The notes under the pieces were generated by a model. It was not told the origin of the DNA, made no database searches, and saw only the letters and a program-made list of their open reading frames with translations. 64,000 nt of DNA from Luteimonas sp. MC1750 (lineage in GTDB: Bacteria > Pseudomonadota > Gammaproteobacteria > Xanthomonadales > Xanthomonadaceae). A program made the position numbers and the translations under genes. Shown here piece by piece: positions 57,424 to 64,000 of the stretch (positions are counted from its first letter, which is position 1; each line of letters begins with the position of its first letter). The stretch covers positions 248,001 to 312,000 of the forward strand of contig NZ_CP067113.1 in the NCBI RefSeq assembly GCF_016615955.1. Reading direction: 5' to 3'.

Positions 57424-57867
57424 ATGAAGCACGCCACGTTCCAGGCCCTCGCGATCGCGGTGACGCTCGCGCTGTCGGCCGGTACCGCCGCGGCGCAGGA
57501 CGCCGCCGCGGATGCGATGACCGCACCGCAGATCCGCGCCTCGCTCGAGTCGCAGGGCTATACCCGCGTCAACGACGTCGAGTTCGAGGACGGCGTGTGG
57601 AAGGCCGATGCGCGCAGCGCCGACGGCCAGCGCGTCGAGCTGCGCGTCGACCCGGCGACCGGCAAGGTGTATCCGGAGGATGCGGTGTCCACGCTCGGCG
57701 AGGCCGACGTGCGCGCCAAGCTCTCGGCTGCCGGCTATTCGAAGGTGGACGACGTGAAGTTCGATGACGGCGTGTGGACCGCCGACGCCGAGGACGCCAA
57801 TGGACGCGACCTGAAGCTCACGCTGGATCCGGAGACCGGCGAGGTCGTCGGCAAGGACCGCGACTGA
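57424..57867 (+). CDS. periplasmic tandem PepSY-domain protein
   Basis: A 147-residue exported protein with two PepSY-like units. A signal peptide (1-25, ending GTAAAQ) is followed by MTAPQIRASLESQGYTRVND, EFEDGVWKADARSADGQRVE, LRVDPATGKVYPE and then a second copy: LGEADVRAKLSAAGYSKVDD, KFDDGVWTADAEDANGRDLK, LTLDPETGEVVGKD. The internal duplication is obvious, with DDVKFDDGVWTADA matching NDVEFEDGVWKADA. PepSY domains inhibit peptidases or act in localisation; the partner is unknown. ATG 57424 is preceded by AGGAGAC. Confidence 0.88.
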   Translation: MKHATFQALAIAVTLALSAGTAAAQDAAADAMTAPQIRASLESQGYTRVNDVEFEDGVWKADARSADGQRVELRVDPATGKVYPEDAVSTLGEADVRAKLSAAGYSKVDDVKFDDGVWTADAEDANGRDLKLTLDPETGEVVGKDRD

Positions 57868-57897
57868 CGCGCACGGTCGTCGAAGTCGAGGACATGC

Positions 57898-57917
57898 GGG
57901 GCGCCCCAGGGCGCCCC
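57898..57917. terminator. bidirectional terminator between PepSY and DUF3297 genes
   Basis: GGGGCGCCC and GGGCGCCCC form a 9-bp perfect stem with a two-base loop. It lies 31 bases after the PepSY stop and 5 bases beyond the DUF3297 stop on the other strand. The plus-strand tail is GTCTTCATT, so it can serve both convergent genes. Confidence 0.72.
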
Positions 57918-57921
57918 GTCT

Positions 57922-58164
57922 TCATTCCGCGTCGCGGAAATAGGGCTCGACGCGACCGTTGATCTTCATCGTCATCGGATTGCCGCGGCGGTCGAGCGCG
58001 CGGCCCACCGCCACCCGGATCCATCCCTCGCTGACGCTGTATTCCTCGACGTTGGTGCGCTCCTCGCCGTTGAACCGGATGCCGATCCCGCGGCCGAGGG
58101 TCGTCTCGTCGTAGTGCGGGCTGCGGGGATCATTGCTGAGGCGGTCGGGCGGGGTCTGCGTCAT
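57922..58164 (-). CDS. DUF3297 family protein
   Basis: An 80-residue protein fitting DUF3297 throughout: DRLSNDPRSPHYDE near the start, GIGIRFNGEERTNVEEYSVS and EGWIRVAVGRALDRRGNPMT, ending KINGRVEPYFRD. The family is small, highly conserved and has a fixed length of about 80 residues; no function is known. It is cytosolic. ATG 58164 is the family start. It follows the MsrB gene by about 90 bases on the same strand. Confidence 0.92.
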   Translation of the reverse strand: MTQTPPDRLSNDPRSPHYDETTLGRGIGIRFNGEERTNVEEYSVSEGWIRVAVGRALDRRGNPMTMKINGRVEPYFRDAE

Positions 58165-58252
58165 GTCTGTCGGATTCCGTCTGTCGTTCGCGGGTGCGGG
58201 GCGGCTGCGCTCGCGGCGCACGAGGATACTGCGGCGTGGCGCGTCCTGCAGC

Positions 58253-58720
58253 TCAGTCCAGCGCTTCGCCCTCGGGCGCGCCGCGGCCCAGCAGGTCGGG
58301 CAGGGGTTCGCCGTCGGCGACGAAGCCGAGCGAGACGGAATTGAGGCAGTGCCGCTCGCCGGTGGGCGGCGGGCCATCGGGGAAGACGTGGCCGAGGTGG
58401 CTCCCGCAGCGCGCGCAGGTCTCCTCGATGCGCACCATGCCGTGGCTGAGGTCGCGCACGTAGCGGACGTGGGCCGGGTCGAGCGGCGCGAAGAAGCTCG
58501 GCCAGCCGGTGCCGGACTCGAACTTGGCGCTGGAACGGAACAGCGGCAGGCCGCAGAACCCGCAGGTGTAGGTGCCCTCGCGCCGGTTGTCGAGGAATGC
58601 GCCGCAGAACGGGGCCTCGGTGCCGTGGGCCAGCAGCACGCGCCGCGCATCGTCGTCGAGCGCGTCGGTGAGGCGGCGGCGCTGTGCGTCGTCGGGCGGG
58701 CTGAGGTCGAAGCGGGTCAT
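58253..58720 (-). CDS. msrB: peptide-methionine (R)-S-oxide reductase MsrB
   Basis: A 155-residue repair enzyme that reduces methionine R-sulfoxide. Zinc cysteines are CGFC and CARC (in TCGFCGLPLF and ETCARCGSHLGHVF). The catalytic thiol is the Cys in RHCLNSVSLGF. GTGWPSFFAPLD is the substrate-site block with the key Trp. The enzyme is cytosolic, with no signal peptide. It should use thioredoxin for regeneration. It is preceded by the DUF4031 gene at a distance of 56 bases. Confidence 0.95.
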   Translation of the reverse strand: MTRFDLSPPDDAQRRRLTDALDDDARRVLLAHGTEAPFCGAFLDNRREGTYTCGFCGLPLFRSSAKFESGTGWPSFFAPLDPAHVRYVRDLSHGMVRIEETCARCGSHLGHVFPDGPPPTGERHCLNSVSLGFVADGEPLPDLLGRGAPEGEALD

Positions 58721-58776
58721 GCCGGTCTCCTGCGCGGATCTGCGCCTGATTATCGCCGGCCGGCCGTACGCGCGCG

Positions 58777-59061
58777 TCAGGGCGACTCGCGCCGGCCCTG
58801 GCGGCGTGCGTTGGCGATCACCGCGCGCATCTGCCCGCGGTCGCGATGGCGCGAGATCGCCACTGCCCCGAGCTCGATCGCGCGCGCGCGCAGCTCGGCG
58901 GTGACGTCGTAGTGCGCACCGCTGGTCCGGTCCTGGAAGACGTGGCGCGGCAGGCCGAGTGCAGCGGCGAAGGCGTGCAGCTCATCGAGGCTGTCGGCCA
59001 TCAGGTGCGCCCAGCGGCGTCCGCGCCACAAGGTGACCGCATCGTCGACGTAGACCGCCAT
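58777..59061 (-). CDS. DUF4031 domain protein
   Basis: A 94-residue protein of the DUF4031 type, which begins V-Y-V-D-x-A: AVYVDDAVTLWRGRRWAHLM. HLMADSLDELHAFAAALGLP and RHVFQDRTSGAHYDV are the remaining conserved blocks; HYD near the end and the Asp pair at the start could form an active site, though none is proven. Full length. It follows the DUF3016 gene by six bases on the same strand, so the two are likely co-transcribed. Confidence 0.9.
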   Translation of the reverse strand: MAVYVDDAVTLWRGRRWAHLMADSLDELHAFAAALGLPRHVFQDRTSGAHYDVTAELRARAIELGAVAISRHRDRGQMRAVIANARRQGRRESP

Positions 59062-59067
59062 CCGCGC

Positions 59068-59658
59068 TCAGCGGTCACCGCGGACGGGGTCGGCACGGGC
59101 GAGATCGGTGCGCACCCAGCGATCAACGAGCTGCTTTTCGTGGCGCAGCGGGTCGCTGCTGCCCACCGTGCCCGGCTGCCGCTGCAGGAAGCCGAGGTCG
59201 CGCAGGCTGCGCTCGCCCGAGGCGACCACCTGGCCGGAGGCATCGCGCAGCGTATAGGCCAGGTCGATGCGCGGCGGGTAGATGTCGCGCACCACGCGGA
59301 CATGGTCGCTGGCGCCCCGGCCGGGCTCGTAGTCGCCGGCACGGTCGATGTCGGTGATCCGCACCTCCAGGCGCTCGCCGGGATGCAGCGCGCGCGCGGC
59401 GCGATCGGCGACGTGGCGGGCGAGGTCGCGCACCCAGTCGCCGCGCACGGCCTCGAAGCGGTTGCGGCTGTGGCGGATCTCGGTGAAGTCCGCGGGCGCC
59501 GTCCACGACACCGCGACCGGGCCGCCGTCCTCGAGGCTGAGGCCGACGTCGGGATCGGTGACCCGGTCGGCGAGCGCCGGTCCGGTCACGACGGCCAAGG
59601 CGATCGCCAGGGCCGGAATCAGACGAGGCAGGCACTGCGGACGTTGCGGTCGCTTCAT
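59068..59658 (-). CDS. periplasmic DUF3016 protein
   Basis: A 196-residue exported protein. The signal peptide covers residues 1-30 (ending GPALA). DUF3016 blocks: PVAVSWTAPADFTEIRHSRN, RGDWVRDLARHVADRAARAL, HPGERLEVRITDIDRAGDYE and a late RSLRDLGFLQRQPG. The family occurs in the periplasm of many gammaproteobacteria and is uncharacterised. The domain has the length and charge pattern of an edge-strand binding module, but that is guesswork. Divergent from the L,D-transpeptidase with about 190 bases between starts; no clear promoter motif was found there. Confidence 0.85.
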   Translation of the reverse strand: MKRPQRPQCLPRLIPALAIALAVVTGPALADRVTDPDVGLSLEDGGPVAVSWTAPADFTEIRHSRNRFEAVRGDWVRDLARHVADRAARALHPGERLEVRITDIDRAGDYEPGRGASDHVRVVRDIYPPRIDLAYTLRDASGQVVASGERSLRDLGFLQRQPGTVGSSDPLRHEKQLVDRWVRTDLARADPVRGDR

Positions 59659-59850
59659 GGCAGGTGTGCCGGGTTCCGGGTCTGCCCCGAGTCTGCTCCG
59701 GCACGGACGCCGTCGCAATGAAACGCGGGGCGTGCATGACCGCGCGTTCAGCGCGAATGGCGGCCGTGACGCAGCCGATGCTGCCTTCACGCGGCATCGC
59801 CCGCGCCTTCCCCAGCATCGCGACCATCCCGCCCACAAGGAATGCCCCGC

Positions 59851-60888
59851 ATGCGCCCAGCCGCACCGCTCGCCATCGCGCTGTCCGCGATGCTCGTCTT
59901 CGCACTGCCAGCCGATGCGCAGGAGCCGGCGCCCCCCAAGGCCAAGCCTGCCGCCGCGCCCGAAGCCGCTGCGGCCGAAGCCGCCACGTCCGCGCCCGCC
60001 GCGCAGGCCGCGGATCATCCTGCCAACGATGCCGCCACCACGCAGGGGCGCGACGCGATGCTGCGCGCGCAGGTGCTGCTCGAGCGCGCGCGCTTCTCGC
60101 CCGGCGAAATCGATGGCCAGGGCGGCACGAACACGCGGCGCGCCATCGCGGCCTTCCAGCGCAGCCGCCAGCTGGAGCCCAGTGGCCAGCTCGACGAGGC
60201 CACGTGGAAGGTGCTGAACGGCGACGCGGCGCCGGTTCTGGTGCAATACGCGATCACCGCGGCCGACGCCGCAGGCCCGTACGCCGCGCTGCCCGAGGGC
60301 ATGATGGAACGGGCCAAGCTCGATGCGCTCGGCTACGAGGATGTCGCCGAGGCGCTGGGCGAACGCTTCCACGCCAGCCCGGCGCTGCTGAAGCGCCTGA
60401 ATCCGGGCAAGGACCTGACCGCGGCCGGCACGACGATCGTGGTGCCCGGCCTGGCCACCGCCGCCGCGCTGCCGGCCATCGCGCGCGTGGTCGTCGACAA
60501 GTCCGACTCGGTGGTGCAGCTGGTCGCCGCCGACGACACCGTCGTGGCGCAGTTCCCTGCGTCCACCGGCAGCGAGCATGATCCGCTGCCGCTCGGCGAG
60601 TGGACGATCAAGGGCGTCGCGCGCGATCCCACCTTCCACTACAACCCGGAGCTGTTCTGGGATGCCGATCCGTCGCACGCCAAGGCGACGCTGCAGCCGG
60701 GCCCGAACAATCCGGTCGGCGTCGCCTGGGTCGACCTGTCCAAGGAGCACTACGGCATCCACGGAACGCCGGAGCCCGGCCATGTCGGCAAGACCGACTC
60801 GCACGGCTGCATCCGCCTGGCGAACTGGCACGTCAGCCTGCTCGCGGATGCGGTCAAGCCGGGCATGCCGGCGCTGCTGCAGGAGTAG
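59851..60888 (+). CDS. L,D-transpeptidase (ErfK/YbiS/YkuD family)
   Basis: A 345-residue periplasmic enzyme. A signal peptide (1-23) and an Ala/Pro-rich linker are followed by a peptidoglycan-binding domain 1 (AQVLLERARFSPGEIDGQ and NTRRAIAAFQRSRQL), a LysM-like segment (LGERFHASPALLKRLNPG) and the YkuD catalytic domain ending in SHGCIRLANWHVSLL, where C of SHGC is the nucleophile and the preceding HYGIHGTPEPGHVGK supplies the histidine. It forms 3-3 cross-links or attaches proteins to peptidoglycan. ATG 59851 is preferred: AAGGA lies nine bases upstream, whereas the ATG at 59842 abuts it. An M23 peptidase gene follows after two bases. Confidence 0.93.
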   Translation: MRPAAPLAIALSAMLVFALPADAQEPAPPKAKPAAAPEAAAAEAATSAPAAQAADHPANDAATTQGRDAMLRAQVLLERARFSPGEIDGQGGTNTRRAIAAFQRSRQLEPSGQLDEATWKVLNGDAAPVLVQYAITAADAAGPYAALPEGMMERAKLDALGYEDVAEALGERFHASPALLKRLNPGKDLTAAGTTIVVPGLATAAALPAIARVVVDKSDSVVQLVAADDTVVAQFPASTGSEHDPLPLGEWTIKGVARDPTFHYNPELFWDADPSHAKATLQPGPNNPVGVAWVDLSKEHYGIHGTPEPGHVGKTDSHGCIRLANWHVSLLADAVKPGMPALLQE

Positions 60889-60890
60889 GC

Positions 60891-61640
60891 ATGCGCTACG
60901 TCGGGCTGGTGCTGGCGGGGCTGCTGGTGGGCGCGCTGGGGTACTACCTTGCAACGCGGGGCGCCGACCGGGAGCCACCGCTGCGGGTCGCGCCTGCGGA
61001 CGTCGCGTCGCCACGCGCCGCGGACGGCGCGGGCGACGGGCGGAACGTGGCGCGTGGCGCGCGCGCCGCGCGGACGGATGCGCCGCGTGCAAGCGCCTCG
61101 ACGTCTGGCACCGATGGCGTCGAGGTCTCCGCCACCGGCCGGGACGCGACCCGTCCGGCAGCCACCACGCGCGCCACGCGCGCAGTGGCGCCGGTGCCGC
61201 TGCCGTCGGGGCTGGTCGTGCCGGTGCAGGGCATCGCGCCCGCGTCGCTCACGCCCACCTTCGACGACGACCGCGGCGAAGGCCGCGTGCACGAAGCGCT
61301 CGACATCATGGCGCCCACCGGCACGCCGGTGCTCGCGGTGGCGGATGGCCACGTCGAGAAGCTGTTCGACAGCGACCGCGGCGGGCTGACTATCTACCAG
61401 TTCGAACCCTCGGGTCGCCACGCCTACTACTACGCGCACCTGGACCGCTATGCGCCGGGGCTGGCGGAAGGCCAGGCGCTGCGCCAGGGCGAGGTCATCG
61501 GCTACGTCGGCAGCACCGGCAACGCCGACCCGGCGGCGCCGCACCTGCACTTCGCGATCTTCCTGCTCGGGCCGGAGAAGCGCTGGTGGGAGGGCACGCC
61601 GATCGATCCCTGGCCGCTGCTCTCCGGCCGGACGCGGTGA
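60891..61640 (+). CDS. M23 family metallopeptidase, membrane-anchored
   Basis: A 249-residue peptidase. A single N-terminal transmembrane helix (about 4-20) anchors it, followed by a disordered Ala/Arg/Thr linker (30-95). The catalytic domain has EALDIMAPTGTPVLAVADG (H or E of H-x-x-x-D; here the first zinc ligand position is H in RVHEALD), YYAHLDRYAPGLAEGQ and PHLHFAIF, so the usual H-x-x-x-D and H-x-H are present. It would hydrolyse peptidoglycan cross-bridges. It starts two bases after the L,D-transpeptidase stop, so the pair likely balances synthesis and cutting of the wall. Confidence 0.9.
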   Translation: MRYVGLVLAGLLVGALGYYLATRGADREPPLRVAPADVASPRAADGAGDGRNVARGARAARTDAPRASASTSGTDGVEVSATGRDATRPAATTRATRAVAPVPLPSGLVVPVQGIAPASLTPTFDDDRGEGRVHEALDIMAPTGTPVLAVADGHVEKLFDSDRGGLTIYQFEPSGRHAYYYAHLDRYAPGLAEGQALRQGEVIGYVGSTGNADPAAPHLHFAIFLLGPEKRWWEGTPIDPWPLLSGRTR

Positions 61641-61648
61641 GCGCCGGC

Positions 61649-62380
61649 TCAGCGCAGGAGCGGCTCCAGCGCCGGCCAGACATGCCGGGCGATCGCCGGC
61701 TGCGCGCGGGCCGTCGGATGCAGGTTGTCATCCATGAAGTTGCCGCGGTCGGCGGCGATGGGCTCCAGCAGGAACGGCAGCAGCTCGACGTCGAAGAAGG
61801 CCGCGAGGTCGCGATAGGTCTGCTCGAAGCCGCGCGTGTAGTCGGCGCCCAGGTTGGGCGGCATGCGCATCCCGACCAGCAGCACGCGCGCGCCCACGTG
61901 CCGCGAGGCACCGATCATCCGCGCCAGGTTGCGCCGCAGCTCGGGCAGCGGCAGCCCGCGCAGGGCGTCGTTTGCACCCAGCGCGATCACCACCACCGCC
62001 GGACGGTGCCGCAGCACTTCGTCGACCACCCGCGCGGAGCCGCCGGCACTGGTCTCGCCGCTGATGCTGGCGTTGACCACCTGCCAGCCGGGATGCCCGG
62101 CGGTGACGCGTTCGCCGAGCATCGCCACCCAGCCCTGGTCCTCGCGCAGCCCGTAGGCGGCCGACAGCGAGTCGCCCAGCACGAGTACCGTGCTTGGGGC
62201 GGCCGTGCTTGGGGCGGCCGCGCGCGGGGCAGCCGTGCGCGGTGCGGCCGCGCGCTGGGCCGCCGCGGCCGGCTCGACCCGTGCCGCAGGCTGCGCCAGG
62301 GCGATCGCCGTGGACGCCAGCAGCGCCGCGCCCAGGGACATCTGCAGCCAGCGCCGTGGCGCCCGGTATCCTGACCTCAT
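61649..62380 (-). CDS. tesA: arylesterase / TesA-like SGNH hydrolase
   Basis: A 243-residue secreted hydrolase like TesA (lysophospholipase L1/thioesterase I). The signal peptide covers about 1-29. A low-complexity Ala/Pro/Thr linker (residues about 38-63) encoded by five 15-bp tandem repeats follows. The SGNH blocks are LVLGDSLSAAYGL (Ser), NASISGETSAGG, ALGANDALRGLP (Asn) and MDDNLHPTARAQP (Asp-x-x-His). The active sites are complete. It acts on acyl esters in the periplasm. Divergent from the YbbA-type ABC gene, the usual arrangement for tesA-ybbA-ybbP. Confidence 0.93.
   Translation of the reverse strand: MRSGYRAPRRWLQMSLGAALLASTAIALAQPAARVEPAAAAQRAAAPRTAAPRAAAPSTAAPSTVLVLGDSLSAAYGLREDQGWVAMLGERVTAGHPGWQVVNASISGETSAGGSARVVDEVLRHRPAVVVIALGANDALRGLPLPELRRNLARMIGASRHVGARVLLVGMRMPPNLGADYTRGFEQTYRDLAAFFDVELLPFLLEPIAADRGNFMDDNLHPTARAQPAIARHVWPALEPLLR
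62190..62264. repeat. five-copy 15-bp tandem repeat within tesA
   Basis: Units on the plus strand: GTGCTTGGGGCGGCC twice (62190-62219, identical), then GCGCGCGGGGCAGCC, GTGCGCGGTGCGGCC and GCGCGCTGGGCCGCC. They encode A-A-P-x-T/A pentapeptides in the linker between signal peptide and hydrolase domain. The identical pair suggests a recent slippage event. Confidence 0.85.
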
Positions 62381-62463
62381 CCCGCGACTCCTCGTTCCGT
62401 CCGTCGATCGCGCCCGGCCCCGCCGGACGCTGCGCCGGACATCATGCCCCGATGAAGGACCCC

Positions 62464-63174
62464 ATGGCTGACTCTTCCCGAACCCACGCGCCCCAGGCGC
62501 TTTCCGCCACCGGCCTGGGCAAGCGCGTACAGCTGCCAGGCGGCGAGCTGGTGATCCTGGACGATGTCGGCTTCGCCATCGCGCGCGGCGAGAGCGTCGC
62601 GATCGTCGGCCCCTCGGGTTCGGGCAAGAGCACCCTGCTGTCGCTGCTGGCCGGACTCGACGCCCCGACCGCGGGCGCGGTGGAGATCGACGGCGCCCCG
62701 CTGTCGACGCTCGACGAGGATGGCCGCGCCCGGGTGCGCGCCGAGAAGGTCGGCTTCGTGTTCCAGAACTTCCAGCTGCTGCCGTCGCTGACCGCGCTGG
62801 AGAACGTGATGCTGCCGCTGGAGCTGCGCGGCGACGCCGACGCCGAAGGCCCGGCCCGCGCGATCCTGGCCCGCGTCGGACTGGGCGAGCGCCTCGGCCA
62901 TTATCCGCGCCAGCTGTCGGGCGGCGAGCAGCAGCGCGTGGCGGTGGCGCGCGCCTTCGTCACCGATCCGTCGCTGATGTTCGCCGACGAGCCGACCGGC
63001 AACCTCGACACCGCGACCGGGCAGGCCATCATCGAACTGCTGTTCGCGCTCAACCAGGACGCCGGCACCACCCTGGTGCTGGTGACCCATGACGAACACC
63101 TGGCGGAGCGCTGCCGGCGCACCCTGCGCATCGAGGGCGGGCGGCTGGTGGCGGACTCCGGGCCGGCCGCATGA
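62464..63174 (+). CDS. ybbA: ABC transporter ATP-binding protein, YbbA type
   Basis: A 236-residue ATPase of the LolD/MacB group. Walker A is GPSGSGKSTL, signature LSGGEQQRVAVARAF, Walker B LMFADEPTGNLD, Q-loop FVFQNFQLLPS and switch VTHDEHLAE. It is the partner of the FtsX-like permease that follows with a four-base overlap (ATGA). The YbbA-YbbP system is divergently linked to tesA in E. coli; its cargo is not known. ATG 62464 is chosen because GAAGGA lies just upstream; ATG 62452 is possible. Confidence 0.93.
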   Translation: MADSSRTHAPQALSATGLGKRVQLPGGELVILDDVGFAIARGESVAIVGPSGSGKSTLLSLLAGLDAPTAGAVEIDGAPLSTLDEDGRARVRAEKVGFVFQNFQLLPSLTALENVMLPLELRGDADAEGPARAILARVGLGERLGHYPRQLSGGEQQRVAVARAFVTDPSLMFADEPTGNLDTATGQAIIELLFALNQDAGTTLVLVTHDEHLAERCRRTLRIEGGRLVADSGPAA

Positions 63175-64000
63175 GGATCGCCGGACTCGCCTGGCGGCAG
63201 CTGAAGCGTGACCTGGTCTCGGGCGACGTGCGCATCCTGCTGGCGGCGCTGGTGCTGGCGGTGGTGGCGGTGACCGCGGTCGGCTTCGTGACCGACCGCG
63301 CCGCGCGCGCGCTGGCGATCGAGGCCAACCGACTGCTGGGCGGCGACGCCGTGCTGCGCGGCGACGCGCCGATCGACGGACCGGCGCGCGAGGCCGCCGG
63401 CAGCGCCGGCCTGCGCATGGCCGAGACCGTCGAGCTCGACACCATGGTGCGCGTGGGCCGCGGCGACGGCGTGCAGCTGAAGCTGGGCGAACTGCGGGCC
63501 ATCGGCGAGGGCTTTCCGCTGCGCGGCGAATACCGCATCGCCGGCGCCGACGGCGTGGAAGCCGCGGCTACCGGCGTCCCCGCGCCCGGCACGCTGCGGA
63601 TGAGCCGCGGCGGCGCCGACACCCTCGGCGCGCGCATCGGCGACACCGTGGGCATCGGCACGCTGGAGCTGCGGCTTGCGGCGCTGGTGGCGCAGGAACC
63701 CGACGCCGCCCTGGACTACTTCAACGTGGCGCCGCGGGTCTTCATCCACCCGGACGACCTCGAGGCCACCGGCCTGGTGCAGGAAGGCAGCCGCATCCGC
63801 TACCGCCTGGTGGTGGCCGGCGAGGCCAGCGCGGTCGAGCGCTTCACCGCGGTGGCGCGCGAACACCTCGCGCGGGGCCAGCGGCTGGAGACCGCCGCCG
63901 ACGCGCGGCCGGAGATCCGCTCCGCGCTGGACCGGGCCGGGCGCTTCCTCGGCCTGGCCGCGCTGGTCTCGGTGGTGCTGGCGGCGGTGGCGGTCGCGAT
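63171..64000 (+). CDS. ybbP: ABC transporter permease, YbbP/FtsX family (5' part)
   Basis: The first 276 codons are open to the window edge. An N-terminal transmembrane helix (DVRILLAALVLAVVAVTAVG) is followed by a large periplasmic domain with NRLLGGDAVLRGDAPIDGPA and a MacB-like core (VRVGRGDGVQLKLGELRAIG). A second transmembrane segment begins at the very end (FLGLAALVSVVLAAVAVA). This is the topology of YbbP, which normally has about 830 residues and ten helices. Its ATG overlaps the ybbA stop by four bases. The rest is outside the window. Confidence 0.9.
   Translation, partial: MRIAGLAWRQLKRDLVSGDVRILLAALVLAVVAVTAVGFVTDRAARALAIEANRLLGGDAVLRGDAPIDGPAREAAGSAGLRMAETVELDTMVRVGRGDGVQLKLGELRAIGEGFPLRGEYRIAGADGVEAAATGVPAPGTLRMSRGGADTLGARIGDTVGIGTLELRLAALVAQEPDAALDYFNVAPRVFIHPDDLEATGLVQEGSRIRYRLVVAGEASAVERFTAVAREHLARGQRLETAADARPEIRSALDRAGRFLGLAALVSVVLAAVAVA

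Overview
The window is a high-GC bacterial chromosome segment. Gene content and order (engB, cytochrome c4, two dsbA genes and an endonuclease/exonuclease/phosphatase gene in a row; a homodimer-type aceE; a PEP carboxylase; a short AMP nucleosidase; a monothiol glutaredoxin fused to a rhodanese; a formaldehyde operon) and abundant GTAG-headed palindromic repeats point to a gammaproteobacterium of the Xanthomonadaceae/Lysobacteraceae, of the Luteimonas/Lysobacter/Xanthomonas type. This is inferred from family resemblance, not from a database search. I see no rRNA, tRNA, CRISPR array, prophage or intact transposon.

Layout. 0-12.3 kb: end of a MidA-type methyltransferase, VanZ-like protein, cca, a soluble lytic transglycosylase, a TauE/SafE permease, a large TonB-dependent receptor, then small enzymes and membrane proteins (two VOC proteins, TspO, DUF1801, MAPEG, cold-shock/DUF1294, lipocalin, lipoprotein). 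12.3-13.7 kb: a scar of lower GC with a 3' remnant of a low-affinity iron permease, a small secreted protein with its own terminator, a 5'-truncated reading frame and the 5' end of an IS5-family element. 13.7-21.2 kb: envelope redox and housekeeping genes (FKBP, YaeQ, EEP, DsbA x2, cytochrome c4, EngB, VIT-type transporter, glutamate-cysteine ligase). 21.5-29.8 kb: PEP carboxylase, GST, flavin reductase, esterase, and the formaldehyde detoxification genes frmR-adhC-(NAD-binding protein)-fghA behind a C-tract operator. 30-42 kb: a PP-loop ATPase, DegV, two overlapping amidohydrolases, AMP nucleosidase, DUF924, three-domain glutaredoxin, polysaccharide deacetylase, methyltransferase, SGNH hydrolase and an AlaA-like aminotransferase. 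42-54 kb: rsgA, a QEGLA-motif protein, malic enzyme, a sensor kinase with two single-domain response regulators, aceE and a multi-spanning membrane protein. 54-64 kb: succinyl-CoA:acetate CoA-transferase, small stress/periplasmic proteins (glycine zipper, BON, PepSY), MsrB, DUF4031, DUF3016, an L,D-transpeptidase beside an M23 peptidase, and a TesA-like esterase divergent from a YbbA/YbbP-type ABC exporter that runs off the end.

Central carbon genes (ppc, maeB, aceE, the CoA-transferase) are spread through the window and act around the PEP-pyruvate-acetyl-CoA node. Glutathione genes (gshA, GST, adhC, fghA, glutaredoxin) also recur.

The most unusual structure is a family of composite palindromic elements of about 300 bp. 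Two complete copies (21.2 and 37.0 kb) have 40-45 bp outer inverted arms built on CGGAT iterated every 9-10 bp, enclosing an inverted pair of GTAG-headed REP hairpins. The copies at 29.8 and 39.2 kb are partial or decayed on one side. Arms match within an element but differ between elements. About 20 REP copies lie between 2 and 39.5 kb and I see none after 40 kb. Several have been absorbed into genes: the tail of the lytic transglycosylase, the leader of an amidohydrolase and the stop codon of a PP-loop ATPase.
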